Assembly (NCBI GenBank): GCA_039714315.1
Contig: JBDLJM010000010.1
Coordinates: forward strand, 1 to 40,806
Length of the DNA: 40,806 nt
Direction: 5' to 3'
Source of the DNA: Bacteroidota bacterium
GTDB lineage: Bacteria > Bacteroidota > Bacteroidia > Flavobacteriales > JADGDT01
In this document: piece by piece, positions 1 through 9,246 of the stretch
Numbering within the stretch: position 1 is the stretch's first letter
Layout of the letters: each line of letters opens with the position of its first letter
The notes under the pieces: model-generated
What the model saw: only the letters and a program-made list of their open reading frames with translations
Databases searched by the model: none
Told to the model about the DNA's origin: nothing
Position numbers and translations under genes: made by a program

Positions 1-1
1 A

Positions 2-2995
2 ATTCCCAGTGTTAGGGTTGGCGGACCGTATACTATTACTGTATCATTTATCGGATACAATAATTTTGAAGTTAAAGATGTAAATCTTCAACTTGGTGAA
101 ACTTATTCTATTAATGCTAATATGACTGATTCGTCTGTAGCATTGGAAGATGTAGTTGTTGTTGCAGAAAAAAATGCTGTATTCGATAAAAGAAGAACAG
201 GTTCTGCAGTAAACATTACAAGTAAAACCATTAAAGAAATTCCAACAATTTCAAGATCTCAAGGAGATTTAACAAAACTAACTCCTAGTAGTGACGGAAA
301 CTCTTTTGGAGGTAGAAATAACCAATATAACAGTTTCTCTTTGGATGGATCTATATTTAACAATCCATTTGGATTGGATGCTGCTACACCTGGAGGTCAA
401 ACAAGTGCTCAACCAATTTCGCTTGATGCAATTGAGCAAGTTCAGGTTGCTATTGCTCCTTACGATGTAACTCAAGCTGGTTTTACCGGAGCAGCAGTAA
501 ATGCAGTAACAAAATCAGGAACAAACGAATTTAAAGGAACTGTTTACGGTTTTTACAGAAACCAAAATATGACTGGTAATAAAGTTGGCGGTGTAGAAAT
601 AGACAGAGCAGACTTAAATCAATTCCAATCAGGTTTATCCGTAGGAGGCCCATTAATTAAAAACAAATTATTTTTCTTTGCAAACTTCGAAGTTGAGCAA
701 AGACAAGATTTAGGTTCTCCAATGAAAGCTAACAGAGGAGAAGCTGTTGAAGGTAATATTTCAAGAATATCAGCTGCTGATATGGATGCTGTAAGCGATG
801 CTCTTTACAATGCATATGACTATGAAACCGGAGCTTATGAAGGCTATATGCACGATACGAAAAACACAAAAGGTATTGTGAAAATAGACTGGAATATATC
901 TGACCAACACACTCTTTCGGCAAAGTACAACTGGCTTGATGCATCTCAGGATAAAAATGCTCATCCAAATGCAATTATCCAAAGAGGGCCTAACAGAAAT
1001 ACTCTTCAATTTGAGAATTCAGGATACCAGATAAATAATCAAATTAATTCTGGAATTATAGAATTAAACTCTCGTTGGGAAAATGCATCGAACAAATTAA
1101 TGGCAGGATATACTAAGTTTCATGATTTTAGAAATCCTTTCTCTGATCCATTCCCTGTAATAAATATTCTACAGGCAGGAACAAACGGAATTGTTGCCGG
1201 TCACGAACCATTTTCTATCAATAACGTACTAAATCAGGAAGTATATCAGTTTACTGATAACTTTAACTATTATTTAGGTAACCATGTAATTACGGCTGGG
1301 GTATCATTTGAAAAATTCAAATTTGCCAACTCTTTTAACCTTGTAGCTTACGAAAACTGGTTTAACCCTGACTTAATTCCTTATGGTAGTCCTTACTATG
1401 GTACTTTTAGTCCATGGTTCGACCAAGAGGATGGGACAAGAGCTGTAGATAATTTTATAAATGCTGTAAATGCAGGTGCATTTGATGCAAACGTACAGAA
1501 CGCTAAAGATGTAAATGCTGCTGCAAACTGGAGTTGGGCATATACAAATGTTGGTCAGTTTGCTACTTATATACAAGACAAATGGTCTGTAAACGAAAAC
1601 TTTACACTTACAGCAGGTTTACGTATTGATATGCCATTATATTTTGACACATCAGAAAATATTACTCCTAATACTGACGATATTACATATTTCGATCCCG
1701 AAGGAAACCCTATCAAGTTTGATAACACTAAACTTCCAAACCAAAAACCATTATTCTCTCCTAGGTTTGGATTTAACTGGGATGTTACAGGAGATAAAAG
1801 AACACAAATTCGTGGGGGATCAGGTCTGTTTACAGGACGTTTACCATTTGTATGGATTGGAAATCAGGTACAGAATACCGGTACAGGATACTTTAACGTA
1901 ACAAACCCTAATTTCGAATTCCCACAAGTTTGGAGAACTAACTTAGGTGTTGACCACAACTTTGGTCAAGGATGGATTGTTGAAGCTGATGTTCTTTATA
2001 CTAAAGATATGAATGCAGCGATGGTTCGTAACTATGCGTTAGGAACTCCATCAGGAAACCTTAAAGGTGTTGGCGATACAAGACCTGTTTACGTAGGTGA
2101 TGATGTTGTACGCTATGATGACGGTTTTGGAGGAACACCTGTTGCTAATGCATATATATTTGACAATGTAAGTGAAGGATATAGTTTTAACTTCTCTGCT
2201 ACTGTTAAAAAATCATTTGAAAATGGTCTTTACACCAGCTTAGGATATAACTATCTTGATGCAAAAGATGTTTCTTCAATTTCTGCTGAAATTTCGGGAG
2301 ATGCTTTTGATAGAAACCCTATTAGTGGAAACTCTAATAACCCGGTATTAGCTCCTTCAATGTACGGTAACAAACACCGCTTTGTGATGGTAGCAGCCAA
2401 AACTGTAGAATGGAATGAAAAATGGGTATCTACTTTCTCTCTTGTAGGTGATATAGCTAAAGGTGGAAGATATTCTTATACATATTCAGGAGATCTAAAC
2501 GGAGATACGTCTCCATTGAACGACCTTATCTATATTCCTACTGAAACTGAATTGCAGAATATGCAATTTTCAGATTATACAGATTATTTAGGTAATACTG
2601 TTGCAGCTGCTTCTCAAAAAGATGCTTTCGAAGCATTTATTAATCAGGACGAATACTTAAGTGCAAACAGAGGTAATATAGCTGAAAAATATGCAATATT
2701 AAGTCCTTGGTATTCTAAATTTGATTTTAGATTCATGCAGGATTTCAACTTTAAAGTTGGAAGCAGAACTAATACTATTCAATTTACTTGGGATATCTTG
2801 AATGTTGGAAACTTACTTAACTCAAATTGGGGAGTATACCAATTACCGGTAAATACTCAACCACTTGGTGTTACTGTTGACTCAGATCAAATCCCATCTT
2901 ACACATTCGATGTAGAGCAGAAATCAACTTTTGTTGATGATTTCAGTTTAATGAGCCGTTGGCAAATGCAATTTGGTATAAGATATATTTTCTAA
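2..2995 (+). CDS. TonB-dependent receptor, Oar-like (5' truncated by window edge)
   Basis: Outer-membrane TonB-dependent receptor of the Oar type, in which a carboxypeptidase-regulatory-like domain precedes plug and barrel. The frame is open from the first bases of the window: the part before the first internal Met reads VGGPYTITVSFIGY, typical of the end of the regulatory-like domain, so the true start lies upstream. A plug-like stretch follows (LDGSIFNNPFGL, then IEQVQVAIAPYDVTQAGFTGAAVNAVTKSGTNEFKG in two pieces), then a long barrel rich in aromatic and Asn residues, ending in FGIRYIF with a C-terminal Phe as usual for outer-membrane barrels. About 997 codons are visible. The substrate cannot be read from the sequence; Oar-like proteins are linked to peptide or protein handling at the surface. 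A strong hairpin terminator follows the stop. Confidence 0.93.
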   Translation: MPSVRVGGPYTITVSFIGYNNFEVKDVNLQLGETYSINANMTDSSVALEDVVVVAEKNAVFDKRRTGSAVNITSKTIKEIPTISRSQGDLTKLTPSSDGNSFGGRNNQYNSFSLDGSIFNNPFGLDAATPGGQTSAQPISLDAIEQVQVAIAPYDVTQAGFTGAAVNAVTKSGTNEFKGTVYGFYRNQNMTGNKVGGVEIDRADLNQFQSGLSVGGPLIKNKLFFFANFEVEQRQDLGSPMKANRGEAVEGNISRISAADMDAVSDALYNAYDYETGAYEGYMHDTKNTKGIVKIDWNISDQHTLSAKYNWLDASQDKNAHPNAIIQRGPNRNTLQFENSGYQINNQINSGIIELNSRWENASNKLMAGYTKFHDFRNPFSDPFPVINILQAGTNGIVAGHEPFSINNVLNQEVYQFTDNFNYYLGNHVITAGVSFEKFKFANSFNLVAYENWFNPDLIPYGSPYYGTFSPWFDQEDGTRAVDNFINAVNAGAFDANVQNAKDVNAAANWSWAYTNVGQFATYIQDKWSVNENFTLTAGLRIDMPLYFDTSENITPNTDDITYFDPEGNPIKFDNTKLPNQKPLFSPRFGFNWDVTGDKRTQIRGGSGLFTGRLPFVWIGNQVQNTGTGYFNVTNPNFEFPQVWRTNLGVDHNFGQGWIVEADVLYTKDMNAAMVRNYALGTPSGNLKGVGDTRPVYVGDDVVRYDDGFGGTPVANAYIFDNVSEGYSFNFSATVKKSFENGLYTSLGYNYLDAKDVSSISAEISGDAFDRNPISGNSNNPVLAPSMYGNKHRFVMVAAKTVEWNEKWVSTFSLVGDIAKGGRYSYTYSGDLNGDTSPLNDLIYIPTETELQNMQFSDYTDYLGNTVAAASQKDAFEAFINQDEYLSANRGNIAEKYAILSPWYSKFDFRFMQDFNFKVGSRTNTIQFTWDILNVGNLLNSNWGVYQLPVNTQPLGVTVDSDQIPSYTFDVEQKSTFVDDFSLMSRWQMQFGIRYIF

Positions 2996-3026
2996 TAGAA
3001 AATTTATAAACCACACAAAATAAACA

Positions 3027-3061
3027 CAAAAGCTGCCTTTCACAAAAAGGCAGCTTTTTTT
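3027..3061 (+). terminator. Rho-independent terminator after the Oar-like receptor
   Basis: A GC-containing inverted repeat (AAAAGCTGCCTTT paired with AAAGGCAGCTTTT, short CACAA-type loop) starts about 30 bases after the receptor stop and runs into a T-tract. It is nearly symmetrical but no minus-strand gene ends here. Confidence 0.85.
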
Positions 3062-3252
3062 ATGACATATATCATAAAAACAATACTTTGAATAATTAAT
3101 TAATAGAATATATTTGCAAGCGCAAAAGCTTATAAATACATATAAAGACTACTCTTTAGCATAATTTATAGTTTAGATTACTATAATCCCTACTGAATAT
3201 AAATTTCATAATAACCCACTAAATTCAAAAGAGTAATTTATCATAGTAACAT

Positions 3253-3283
3253 TTGTATTAACGTAATGTTTTTCTTACATTTG
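3253..3283 (+). promoter_or_regulatory. Bacteroidota-type promoter for the 3368 lipoprotein gene
   Basis: TTG at 3253-3255 (TTTG from 3252), a 20-base spacer, then TACATTTG at 3276-3283. This fits the known Bacteroidota consensus TTG-N17-23-TAnnTTTG read by the primary sigma factor. Transcription would start near 3290, giving a leader of about 75-80 bases. The rest of the 372-base gap (2996-3367) holds the terminator and AT-rich sequence in which I see nothing else. Confidence 0.7.
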
Positions 3284-3367
3284 CACTGACGTCCGTATAG
3301 ATAATTCTTACATTCGTCTTAAGTAATTATTACAAGAACTTATTTAGATATATATATAATTTTTTAC

Positions 3368-4069
3368 ATGCTAAGCATTAGAAATATCGTTTTTTTATTT
3401 GGTGTTTTATCATTGGTATCGTGTGTGTTGGGAAAAGAAGAAAACGAACTGATTGAGACAAAAACAAGCTTGTCTTCAATTGAAATCAGCAACTATCTTC
3501 CAAACTCTAGAAATTCGATCAGCAACGGTTACACAAAACTTTCTTATTCTCTAATTGGCACGAAAAACGCTGCTAATCTAGAGGAGAATTTTGGTCAGGG
3601 TGATTTAAACAACAAAGAATTATATTTTGACTCTTCTAACTATAATTTTCTTAAAAATATTCCCAAAACTACTCTGCTCACTACTGAGCTGGTAGAATCT
3701 ATTATTCGAAAAAATATTTCGCGATTTAATACAGGTTATACCGAATTAGAAAATGAAAAAATGGAACTGGCAGGTGTTATTTCCAGATTAGAAAGAGATT
3801 TGATGATTACATTGGAGGTACCTGAGAATAAAACCCTTAATTGGTCTGTAGTAAAAATTTGGACTATGGATAAAGAAAATTCAAGACCTCAAATTCATTC
3901 AGTATTATTTGCGAAAGCCAACAATTTTAGCTCTATAGGGTTAATCAAAAATAACGTGATGCTAAAAGACGGAGATTTTGTTTACAGACTTGTACTAAAC
4001 GATGAATTACAGTTCCATAAAGACATGAATATATATGTGTCGGTAAATATGGATGAGTTACTGGATTAA
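3368..4069 (+). CDS. Predicted lipoprotein of unknown function
   Basis: A 233-residue protein with a short N-terminal hydrophobic segment and a lipobox-like LVSC (Cys19), so probably an exported lipoprotein. The mature part is hydrophilic and mixed alpha/beta, with no motif I recognise; the C-terminal third has beta-rich, hydrophobic-alternating stretches. It has its own consensus promoter upstream and is followed by 195 AT-rich bases before the next gene, so it is probably monocistronic. Cellular role unknown. Confidence 0.75.
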   Translation: MLSIRNIVFLFGVLSLVSCVLGKEENELIETKTSLSSIEISNYLPNSRNSISNGYTKLSYSLIGTKNAANLEENFGQGDLNNKELYFDSSNYNFLKNIPKTTLLTTELVESIIRKNISRFNTGYTELENEKMELAGVISRLERDLMITLEVPENKTLNWSVVKIWTMDKENSRPQIHSVLFAKANNFSSIGLIKNNVMLKDGDFVYRLVLNDELQFHKDMNIYVSVNMDELLD

Positions 4070-4264
4070 AAACATATTTCTACTCTTATTTTATACCCTA
4101 CTCTACCAAATTATTTCATTCTCAAATCTAAGCAAGAAAATACTCAACATTTCTATACACTTTTTTTTCTCCGGATAAAATAGTTAATATATTCTGATAT
4201 CATATATTTATGGACTATTAAACAAAGATTTTATTACAATATAGATCTCATAAATTAACCATCT

Positions 4265-5602
4265 ATGAATACTAAAATAGTTACAATATTTTTATTAATA
4301 ATTGTCCCATTTACAGTTTTTTCTCAAAGTTATCCTGACCAACAAATAATTCTAAAAAACGGTTCCGAACTTTTGTCCAATATTGAGGAAAGTAAAAATA
4401 TTATTCAAAACAGCAATAATTCGTTGGAACTGGCAAGTGATGCTTTAGACGGATATTTCATTCTGAAACCTCAAAATTCTGATGATTATTTTAACAGGGG
4501 ATTGCCTTCCTGGAACGGCTTTGCACCTGAAAATGAAAATTCGTCATTTAAAGTGATGATGAGGTTTAAAGTTTATAATCAGTGGCAAAGATGGGTAACA
4601 GTAGGTTATTGGGATAAGGAAATTTGGTCGAGCTATGGTTATACATCATTTACAGGAGGAAATATAGCTATAGACTATGTAAAACTAAATGAATATATCA
4701 GTGAATTTCAATTCAAAGTAGTTTTTAAACGAAACAGTACTAACTACGCTCCGCCCTCAATTGAACAACTTAGTTTTTTTGTAAGTGATTCAAAAACAAC
4801 CGATAATTTATCATTGACTGATATTTACAATGATAATCCCGACGAAATATTTATTCCTACCGACCATATATATCAATATGATGTTGATGATGAGATTGGA
4901 GCAGATATATGCTCTCCTTCTACAACTTCAATGATCCTGAAAAGCTATGATATAAATGTTGATCCTTACGAATTTGCACTGAGAACCAAAGATAAGTACT
5001 GGGACTTATTCGGAGTTTGGCCAAGAGTTGTTCAGCATGCGCATGAATATGGTCTGGAAGGAACTGTAAACAGGTACAGAACATGGAGTGAAGCATACGA
5101 AGCTCTTAAATCAGGAAAAAGAATTGCCATGTCGATTGGACAGCCTTTATACAGTGGCCATCTTGTTATGTTAGCAGGATTTGACAAAAACGGTAATCCA
5201 ATAGTACATGATCCTGCAAAAAGTGACGGTTACAGTAAAGTTTACAGCAAATATGACATCTCAAAGGCCTGGTTTAACAAAGGAGGGATTGCATATACAT
5301 TTTACTTTAATGAAAATACAACCGCTATTGAAGATATTGAAAACTTAAATAAAAGCGTAAAAATAAGCCCCAACCCTGTGACAGGAAAATTTACTATCAG
5401 TGTTAATATTGAAAAAACTACTAAATTAAGTATCTCTATAGCAGATATCAAGGGAGTACTTATTGGCAAAATATTAGAAAAGGAGAAAGTACTGGATGGT
5501 AAATATATTCTCCCTGTAAATGAGGACTTAACTCCCGGGATATATTTTATAAAATTAAAAACAAACGAAACTACGGTGGTAAAAAGATTAATTAAGAGAT
5601 AA
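4265..5602 (+). CDS. Secreted C39-like (papain-fold) cysteine peptidase with T9SS sorting tail
   Basis: Residues 1-21 form a signal peptide (MNTKIVTIFLLIIVPFTVFS). Residues about 30-180 are an N-terminal beta-rich region of unknown function. Residues about 195-350 resemble the C39_2 peptidase-like domain: Cys216 in DICSPSTTSM, His299 in SGHLVMLAGF and Asp316 in IVHDPA have the order and local sequence expected for a Cys-His-Asp active site. Residues about 364-445 (VKISPNPVTGKF to VVKRLIKR) are a type A T9SS sorting domain, so the protein should leave the cell through the porin-like T9SS. Whether it is a peptidase or a related amidase cannot be decided. Separate from the preceding lipoprotein gene by 195 bases. 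Confidence 0.85.
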   Translation: MNTKIVTIFLLIIVPFTVFSQSYPDQQIILKNGSELLSNIEESKNIIQNSNNSLELASDALDGYFILKPQNSDDYFNRGLPSWNGFAPENENSSFKVMMRFKVYNQWQRWVTVGYWDKEIWSSYGYTSFTGGNIAIDYVKLNEYISEFQFKVVFKRNSTNYAPPSIEQLSFFVSDSKTTDNLSLTDIYNDNPDEIFIPTDHIYQYDVDDEIGADICSPSTTSMILKSYDINVDPYEFALRTKDKYWDLFGVWPRVVQHAHEYGLEGTVNRYRTWSEAYEALKSGKRIAMSIGQPLYSGHLVMLAGFDKNGNPIVHDPAKSDGYSKVYSKYDISKAWFNKGGIAYTFYFNENTTAIEDIENLNKSVKISPNPVTGKFTISVNIEKTTKLSISIADIKGVLIGKILEKEKVLDGKYILPVNEDLTPGIYFIKLKTNETTVVKRLIKR

Positions 5603-5684
5603 GCTGTTTATACTCAACTGAGGTATTCAATCCTAATTAATTAATACCTTAAATACACAAAATAATTAGAATATAATATCGAGT

Positions 5685-5727
5685 AAAAAAAAAGGTCATT
5701 TCAACTCAAGAAGTTGAAATGACCTTT
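5685..5727 (-). terminator. Strong terminator between convergent T9SS cargo genes
   Basis: A perfect 16-bp stem (5691-5706 with 5712-5727, loop CAAGA). On the minus strand the 3' arm is followed by nine T residues, so it chiefly ends the 5752-6846 gene; it may also act on the plus-strand gene ending at 5602. Confidence 0.85.
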
Positions 5728-5751
5728 ATATAAGTTGGATTCGTTCTGGTT

Positions 5752-6846
5752 TTACTTCATAATAACTTTAGCAGAACGTACTTTTCCTTTTTCATCCTGA
5801 AGCTGTACAAAGTATAATCCCTGTTTAACAGCACTAACATTTATATCTGTCTTTCCTTCAATTGTTTTTGACATTACAATTTGTCCTATGCTATTGAAAA
5901 GTCTGAATTCTGACTTCCCTTTTGCTTCAATAGTTAAGATATCAGAAGTAACCGGATTAGGAGAAATTTTTAATACAGAACTTTTATGATCATGGCTAAC
6001 AATGCCTAGCTGAGTCTGTGGTGAACCTAATTCTGCAATTTCAGCATCACTTAAAGTAGAAGCGAAAACTGAAACCATATCAATATCTTTATCTCCATCC
6101 CTGTCAACTTCATTGTTACCAGCCACTTTGAATGCTGCATTATCTGAATGTTCATCTGCACTGTATGGTGCAGGTCGACCATCGGTAAAGTCTCCCAGAA
6201 TTTCGTGCCACAAAACACCATTTACATAAAATTTTATGTACTCTCCAAGCTTAGCAGCGTAGGTAACGCGGTACCATTCATCTACATTTATCACATTTGA
6301 TGAAAAACCAATTTCAGGCTCTCCTGAAGAAGTATTCCCTACGGTACCAACCTTAAGGTTATCAATCTCCATTTCAGATGTATAACCCGAGCTTTTACTA
6401 TCAGGATTTACTTCGAATAGAGAATATATTCCAGTCGCATTACTAACACGCACATCGACCACAACCGTAAAATCATTTACCCATGAACCACCTCCATTTA
6501 CAGGTATTCCATGCCAAATTTTAATCCAGTTGTTTTTATTAATTTTTACAGCTTTATCGTTAATTCCATCAATAACCATATAATCTGTGCCTTTAACAGA
6601 AGCGACGTCATTACCGTCACCATCTCGATGTAAAACTCCTTCACACGAACGTTCACCCATACCTGAAGCCAAAGGAGAAGTATTATCAAATAAAGTTTCT
6701 TCAGTGCTAAAGGTATATATTCCAGTTGTTTTGTCTAAAATCGATGGACTGACAAAATTTAAATCCTGATATGCCGATTGTTGTGCATAGATTCCGGTAG
6801 AAACCGTCAAAATCAATAATGCTAATAGTAAAGATCTTAATCTCAT
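5752..6846 (-). CDS. Secreted LamG/concanavalin-like protein with T9SS sorting tail
   Basis: A 364-residue secreted protein. Residues 1-21 are a signal peptide ending AQQ. Residues about 85-275 look like a LamG-type jelly roll: DFTVVVDVRV, a central EWYRVTYAAKLGEYIKFYVNG strand pair and a late VSVFASTLSDAEIAELG, the sequence that commonly closes such domains. Residues about 292-364 (LKISPNPVTSD to KVIMK) are a type A T9SS sorting domain. Such domains bind glycans or proteins; no catalytic residues are seen, so this may be an adhesin or carbohydrate-binding surface protein. Ends convergently with the C39-like gene; both are likely clients of the secretion system that PorX controls. Confidence 0.85.
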   Translation of the reverse strand: MRLRSLLLALLILTVSTGIYAQQSAYQDLNFVSPSILDKTTGIYTFSTEETLFDNTSPLASGMGERSCEGVLHRDGDGNDVASVKGTDYMVIDGINDKAVKINKNNWIKIWHGIPVNGGGSWVNDFTVVVDVRVSNATGIYSLFEVNPDSKSSGYTSEMEIDNLKVGTVGNTSSGEPEIGFSSNVINVDEWYRVTYAAKLGEYIKFYVNGVLWHEILGDFTDGRPAPYSADEHSDNAAFKVAGNNEVDRDGDKDIDMVSVFASTLSDAEIAELGSPQTQLGIVSHDHKSSVLKISPNPVTSDILTIEAKGKSEFRLFNSIGQIVMSKTIEGKTDINVSAVKQGLYFVQLQDEKGKVRSAKVIMK

Positions 6847-7100
6847 AAGCTAAGTTTATTAAAGGTTAATTATTAATTAAAAATAAATCCTATTAATTTA
6901 GGATTATGGCTTAATGAATTATTAAACTATGCATGTGTGTAAAAGTTTTACTAATATATTAAATTATTAACAACATTTCCTAACTTTTCTAATCAATAGA
7001 ATATTTTACTCAAACAGTTATTTCAGAAGAACAAATACCACATCAGTACTTTGCCAAAAAAAGCACTATTAAAAGATAAAACTCAAATAATCTAAGTAAC

Positions 7101-7247
7101 TGCGCCAAGGATAGAAGTGGCAGCTTTTTTTCTAAAAACATTGTAAGGTTTTTGTTTGTGTGGCTGACGACAGGAAGACCCCACAAACAAATTTAACCGA
7201 ACATATTTTTAGAGAAAAACTATAACGCATAGCCTGCCCGGGCGCCC
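7101..7247 (+). repeat. Structured intergenic element, copy A
   Basis: Left box TGCGCCAAGGATAGAAGTGG, then a long imperfect hairpin (about 7130-7217) whose inner part pairs TTTGTTTGTGTGG (7151-7163) with CCCCACAAACAAA (7179-7191), then right box AACTATAACGCATAGCCTGC with a GCCCGGGC palindrome at 7236-7243. Boxes and architecture match the minus-strand element at 31191-31341 while the hairpin sequence differs. I recall such elements as dispersed in flavobacterial genomes; it may correspond to a Rfam family such as Flavo-1, which I cannot test. Confidence 0.6.
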
Positions 7248-7266
7248 AAAACAATTTTGCAGTAAT

Positions 7267-7310
7267 GGCAATCAGATCTTTCGGCTGCGTTTCTCGCCGC
7301 TCAAGATGAC
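7267..7310. repeat. Short dispersed palindromic-repeat relative
   Basis: The stretch AGATCTTTCGGCTGCG...CCGCTCAAGATGACG resembles the inner part of the MITE-like element near the right end (TGTTTCGACTCTG...CCGCTCAACATGACG, 40611-40663) and the CGAGCGAAGTCGA word near 31215. It lies in the 602-base non-coding gap 6847-7448, whose first 250 bases are plain AT-rich sequence. Confidence 0.45.
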
Positions 7311-7314
7311 GAAT

Positions 7315-7398
7315 AAAAAGTCACCCTCTCACTACAACCTTTATGAATATTAGTGAGAGGATGACAAAAAAAAAGGGCTCTGCTAATAGCAAAACCCT
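7315..7398 (-). terminator. Tandem terminators of the rnf operon
   Basis: Reading the minus strand after rnfA: hairpin 1 pairs 7374-7384 with 7388-7398 (11 bp including two G-T pairs, 3-base loop) and is followed by nine T residues; hairpin 2 pairs 7320-7334 with 7351-7365 (14 of 15 bp) and is followed by CTTTTTATT. Both begin within 130 bases of the rnfA stop, so readthrough of the first would meet the second. Confidence 0.8.
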
Positions 7399-7448
7399 CG
7401 TTATATATCGAAACTTTAAGCATATTACCTAAAGCTTATAGCCTTTTG

Positions 7449-8024
7449 TTAAGCAATCCCTGCAAATCCCATAAATGCAAGAGCCAACAATCCTGCTGTT
7501 ACAAAAGCGATAGGAATTCCCGCCATACCTTTTGGTACGTTCGATAGCTCTAAGTGCTCTCGTAATCCTGCAAATGTTGAAAGTGCCAATCCAAAACCTA
7601 CTGCGTTTGCTGCTGCAAAAATTACAGACTCTATAAGTCCGAAACCTTCTGTACCAACTGCTAAAATAGCAACCCCAAGTACAGCACAGTTTGTTGTAAT
7701 CAATGGTAAGAAAATACCAAGTGCCTGATACAATGCAGGAGAAACTTTCTTAAGAACGATCTCTACCAACTGCACAAGCGATGCAATTACAAGAATAAAT
7801 ACAATAGTTTGCATGAATTCTATTCCGTAAGGAACTAAGATATAATTCTGAATCAGGAATGTTACAGTTGTAGCAATAACCATCACAAAGGTTACGGCTC
7901 CTGTCATACCAAAAGAAGTTTCAAGTTTTGTAGAAACTCCCATGAATGGACATACACCCAAGAATTTCGCTAAGACGATGTTATTTACAAATATCGCCGA
8001 TATTACAATCATAAATATTTCCAT
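7449..8024 (-). CDS. rnfA: Ion-translocating ferredoxin:NAD+ oxidoreductase subunit RnfA
   Basis: Integral membrane subunit of the Rnf complex, which couples electron flow between reduced ferredoxin and NAD+ to Na+ or H+ transport. The 191 residues are nearly all hydrophobic, with about six membrane segments, and carry the family sequences FVNNIVLAKFLGVCPFMG near residue 12 and LITTNCAVLGVA near 107. These Cys-containing half-membrane loops are known from Rnf/Nqr structures to hold an iron-sulfur cluster shared with RnfE. Length is typical. It is the last gene of the operon, three bases after rnfE, and is followed by a double terminator. Confidence 0.97.
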   Translation of the reverse strand: MEIFMIVISAIFVNNIVLAKFLGVCPFMGVSTKLETSFGMTGAVTFVMVIATTVTFLIQNYILVPYGIEFMQTIVFILVIASLVQLVEIVLKKVSPALYQALGIFLPLITTNCAVLGVAILAVGTEGFGLIESVIFAAANAVGFGLALSTFAGLREHLELSNVPKGMAGIPIAFVTAGLLALAFMGFAGIA

Positions 8025-8027
8025 GGC

Positions 8028-8660
8028 TTATTTCTTTATTGGGTTAATTTCTACCTTTTGAAGTTTAGCTTTTGCTTCCTGCTTACGTTTGTAAATATTA
8101 AGCAATGCAATAATGAATCCTAACCCGAAGAAACCTCCCGGAGCTAGTACGAAAACCAACATTCCGTCACCTTCCATGAATTTCACATCGAATAATGATC
8201 CACTACCTAATACCTCACGAACAGCTCCCAGTAATGTAAGAGCAAATGTAAATCCAAGTCCCATTCCAAGAGCATCAAGAATAGAATCTAAAGTGTTGTT
8301 TTTAGATGCAAATGCTTCGGCACGACCAAGAATTAAACAGTTTACTACAATCAAAGGAATAAACAGTCCTAATGCTGCGAATAATCCAGGTGTAAATGCC
8401 TGCATTACCAATTGAAGAACTGTTACGAAAGATGCGATTACCACAATAAATGCAGGAATACGAACTTTATCCGGAACAAACCCTTTAATCAAAGAAACAA
8501 CGATATTCGACATCAACAATACAAATGTTGTTGCCAGTCCCATACCAAGTCCGTTGATCGCTGAAGTAGTTGTACCCAATACCGGACACAAACCAAGGAG
8601 CATTACGAAAACAGCGTTTTCTTTTAAAAGTCCTCTTGTAAAAATTGATGCTTTACTCAT
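8028..8660 (-). CDS. rnfE: Rnf complex subunit RnfE
   Basis: Membrane subunit homologous to RnfA and NqrD, 210 residues with about six membrane helices. Family sequences are visible: [20 protein letters not shown] near residue 10 and [19 protein letters not shown] near 103, the inverted counterparts of the RnfA Cys loops that together bind a membrane iron-sulfur cluster. Its first eight bases overlap the end of rnfG (8653-8660), and rnfA begins three bases after its stop, which suggests translational coupling through the operon. Confidence 0.97.
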   Translation of the reverse strand: MSKASIFTRGLLKENAVFVMLLGLCPVLGTTTSAINGLGMGLATTFVLLMSNIVVSLIKGFVPDKVRIPAFIVVIASFVTVLQLVMQAFTPGLFAALGLFIPLIVVNCLILGRAEAFASKNNTLDSILDALGMGLGFTFALTLLGAVREVLGSGSLFDVKFMEGDGMLVFVLAPGGFFGLGFIIALLNIYKRKQEAKAKLQKVEINPIKK

Positions 8661-9243
8661 GACGTCCCCCTTTCATATAAGCGTCGTAAGCACGGGTAGC
8701 GGCATCAGAAAATGCTCTTGAAGATATTGTAGCTGCAGTAATTGCATCCACTTCTCCACCGTCCTTAGTTACCTTTAAGTTAAACTCTTTTGGATTTTTA
8801 TCTCTAAACTGTACTGACCAATCCGATTTTTTCACATCCATTTTATCACCCAATCCCGGAGTTTCAGCATGACTTAAAACCGCCGTATTGATAATTGTTC
8901 CATCAGGCTTAAATCCAACCATAATATCGAATCTACCTGAGAATCCAAGTTTTGTATATGTAGAAATAGCTGTTGCAACAAGTTTCCCGTCTGCATCCAT
9001 CACAGGATAACAAGAAAGAGAATCTTTGTCTGAAGCAATCATATATTTATCTCCATACTGAGCATCCTGCAAATCTGATGGAGAAACCACTTTAATAGCG
9101 TTTTCCAAAATCTTTTTATTTGCAAGGGCTATCGGCTCTTTTGTTATTTGGTAAACAAATCCAAGAAGAGCAGAAGCTACCAGGGCAATTCCCCCGAGGG
9201 CAAGTACCATGTTTACTAATGATGATTCTGTTTTATTTGCCAT
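8653..9243 (-). CDS. rnfG: Rnf complex FMN-binding subunit RnfG
   Basis: Periplasm-facing flavoprotein subunit, 196 residues with one N-terminal membrane helix (about 10-32) and an FMN_bind domain. [13 protein letters not shown] (130-142) and [14 protein letters not shown] (165-178) match the family; FMN would be attached by a phosphoester to Thr172. The usual (S/T)GAT attachment motif reads TAAT here, a Gly-to-Ala change at 170 that may be lineage-typical. It starts three bases after rnfD and overlaps rnfE. Confidence 0.95.
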   Translation of the reverse strand: MANKTESSLVNMVLALGGIALVASALLGFVYQITKEPIALANKKILENAIKVVSPSDLQDAQYGDKYMIASDKDSLSCYPVMDADGKLVATAISTYTKLGFSGRFDIMVGFKPDGTIINTAVLSHAETPGLGDKMDVKKSDWSVQFRDKNPKEFNLKVTKDGGEVDAITAATISSRAFSDAATRAYDAYMKGGRHE

Positions 9244-9246
9244 AAC

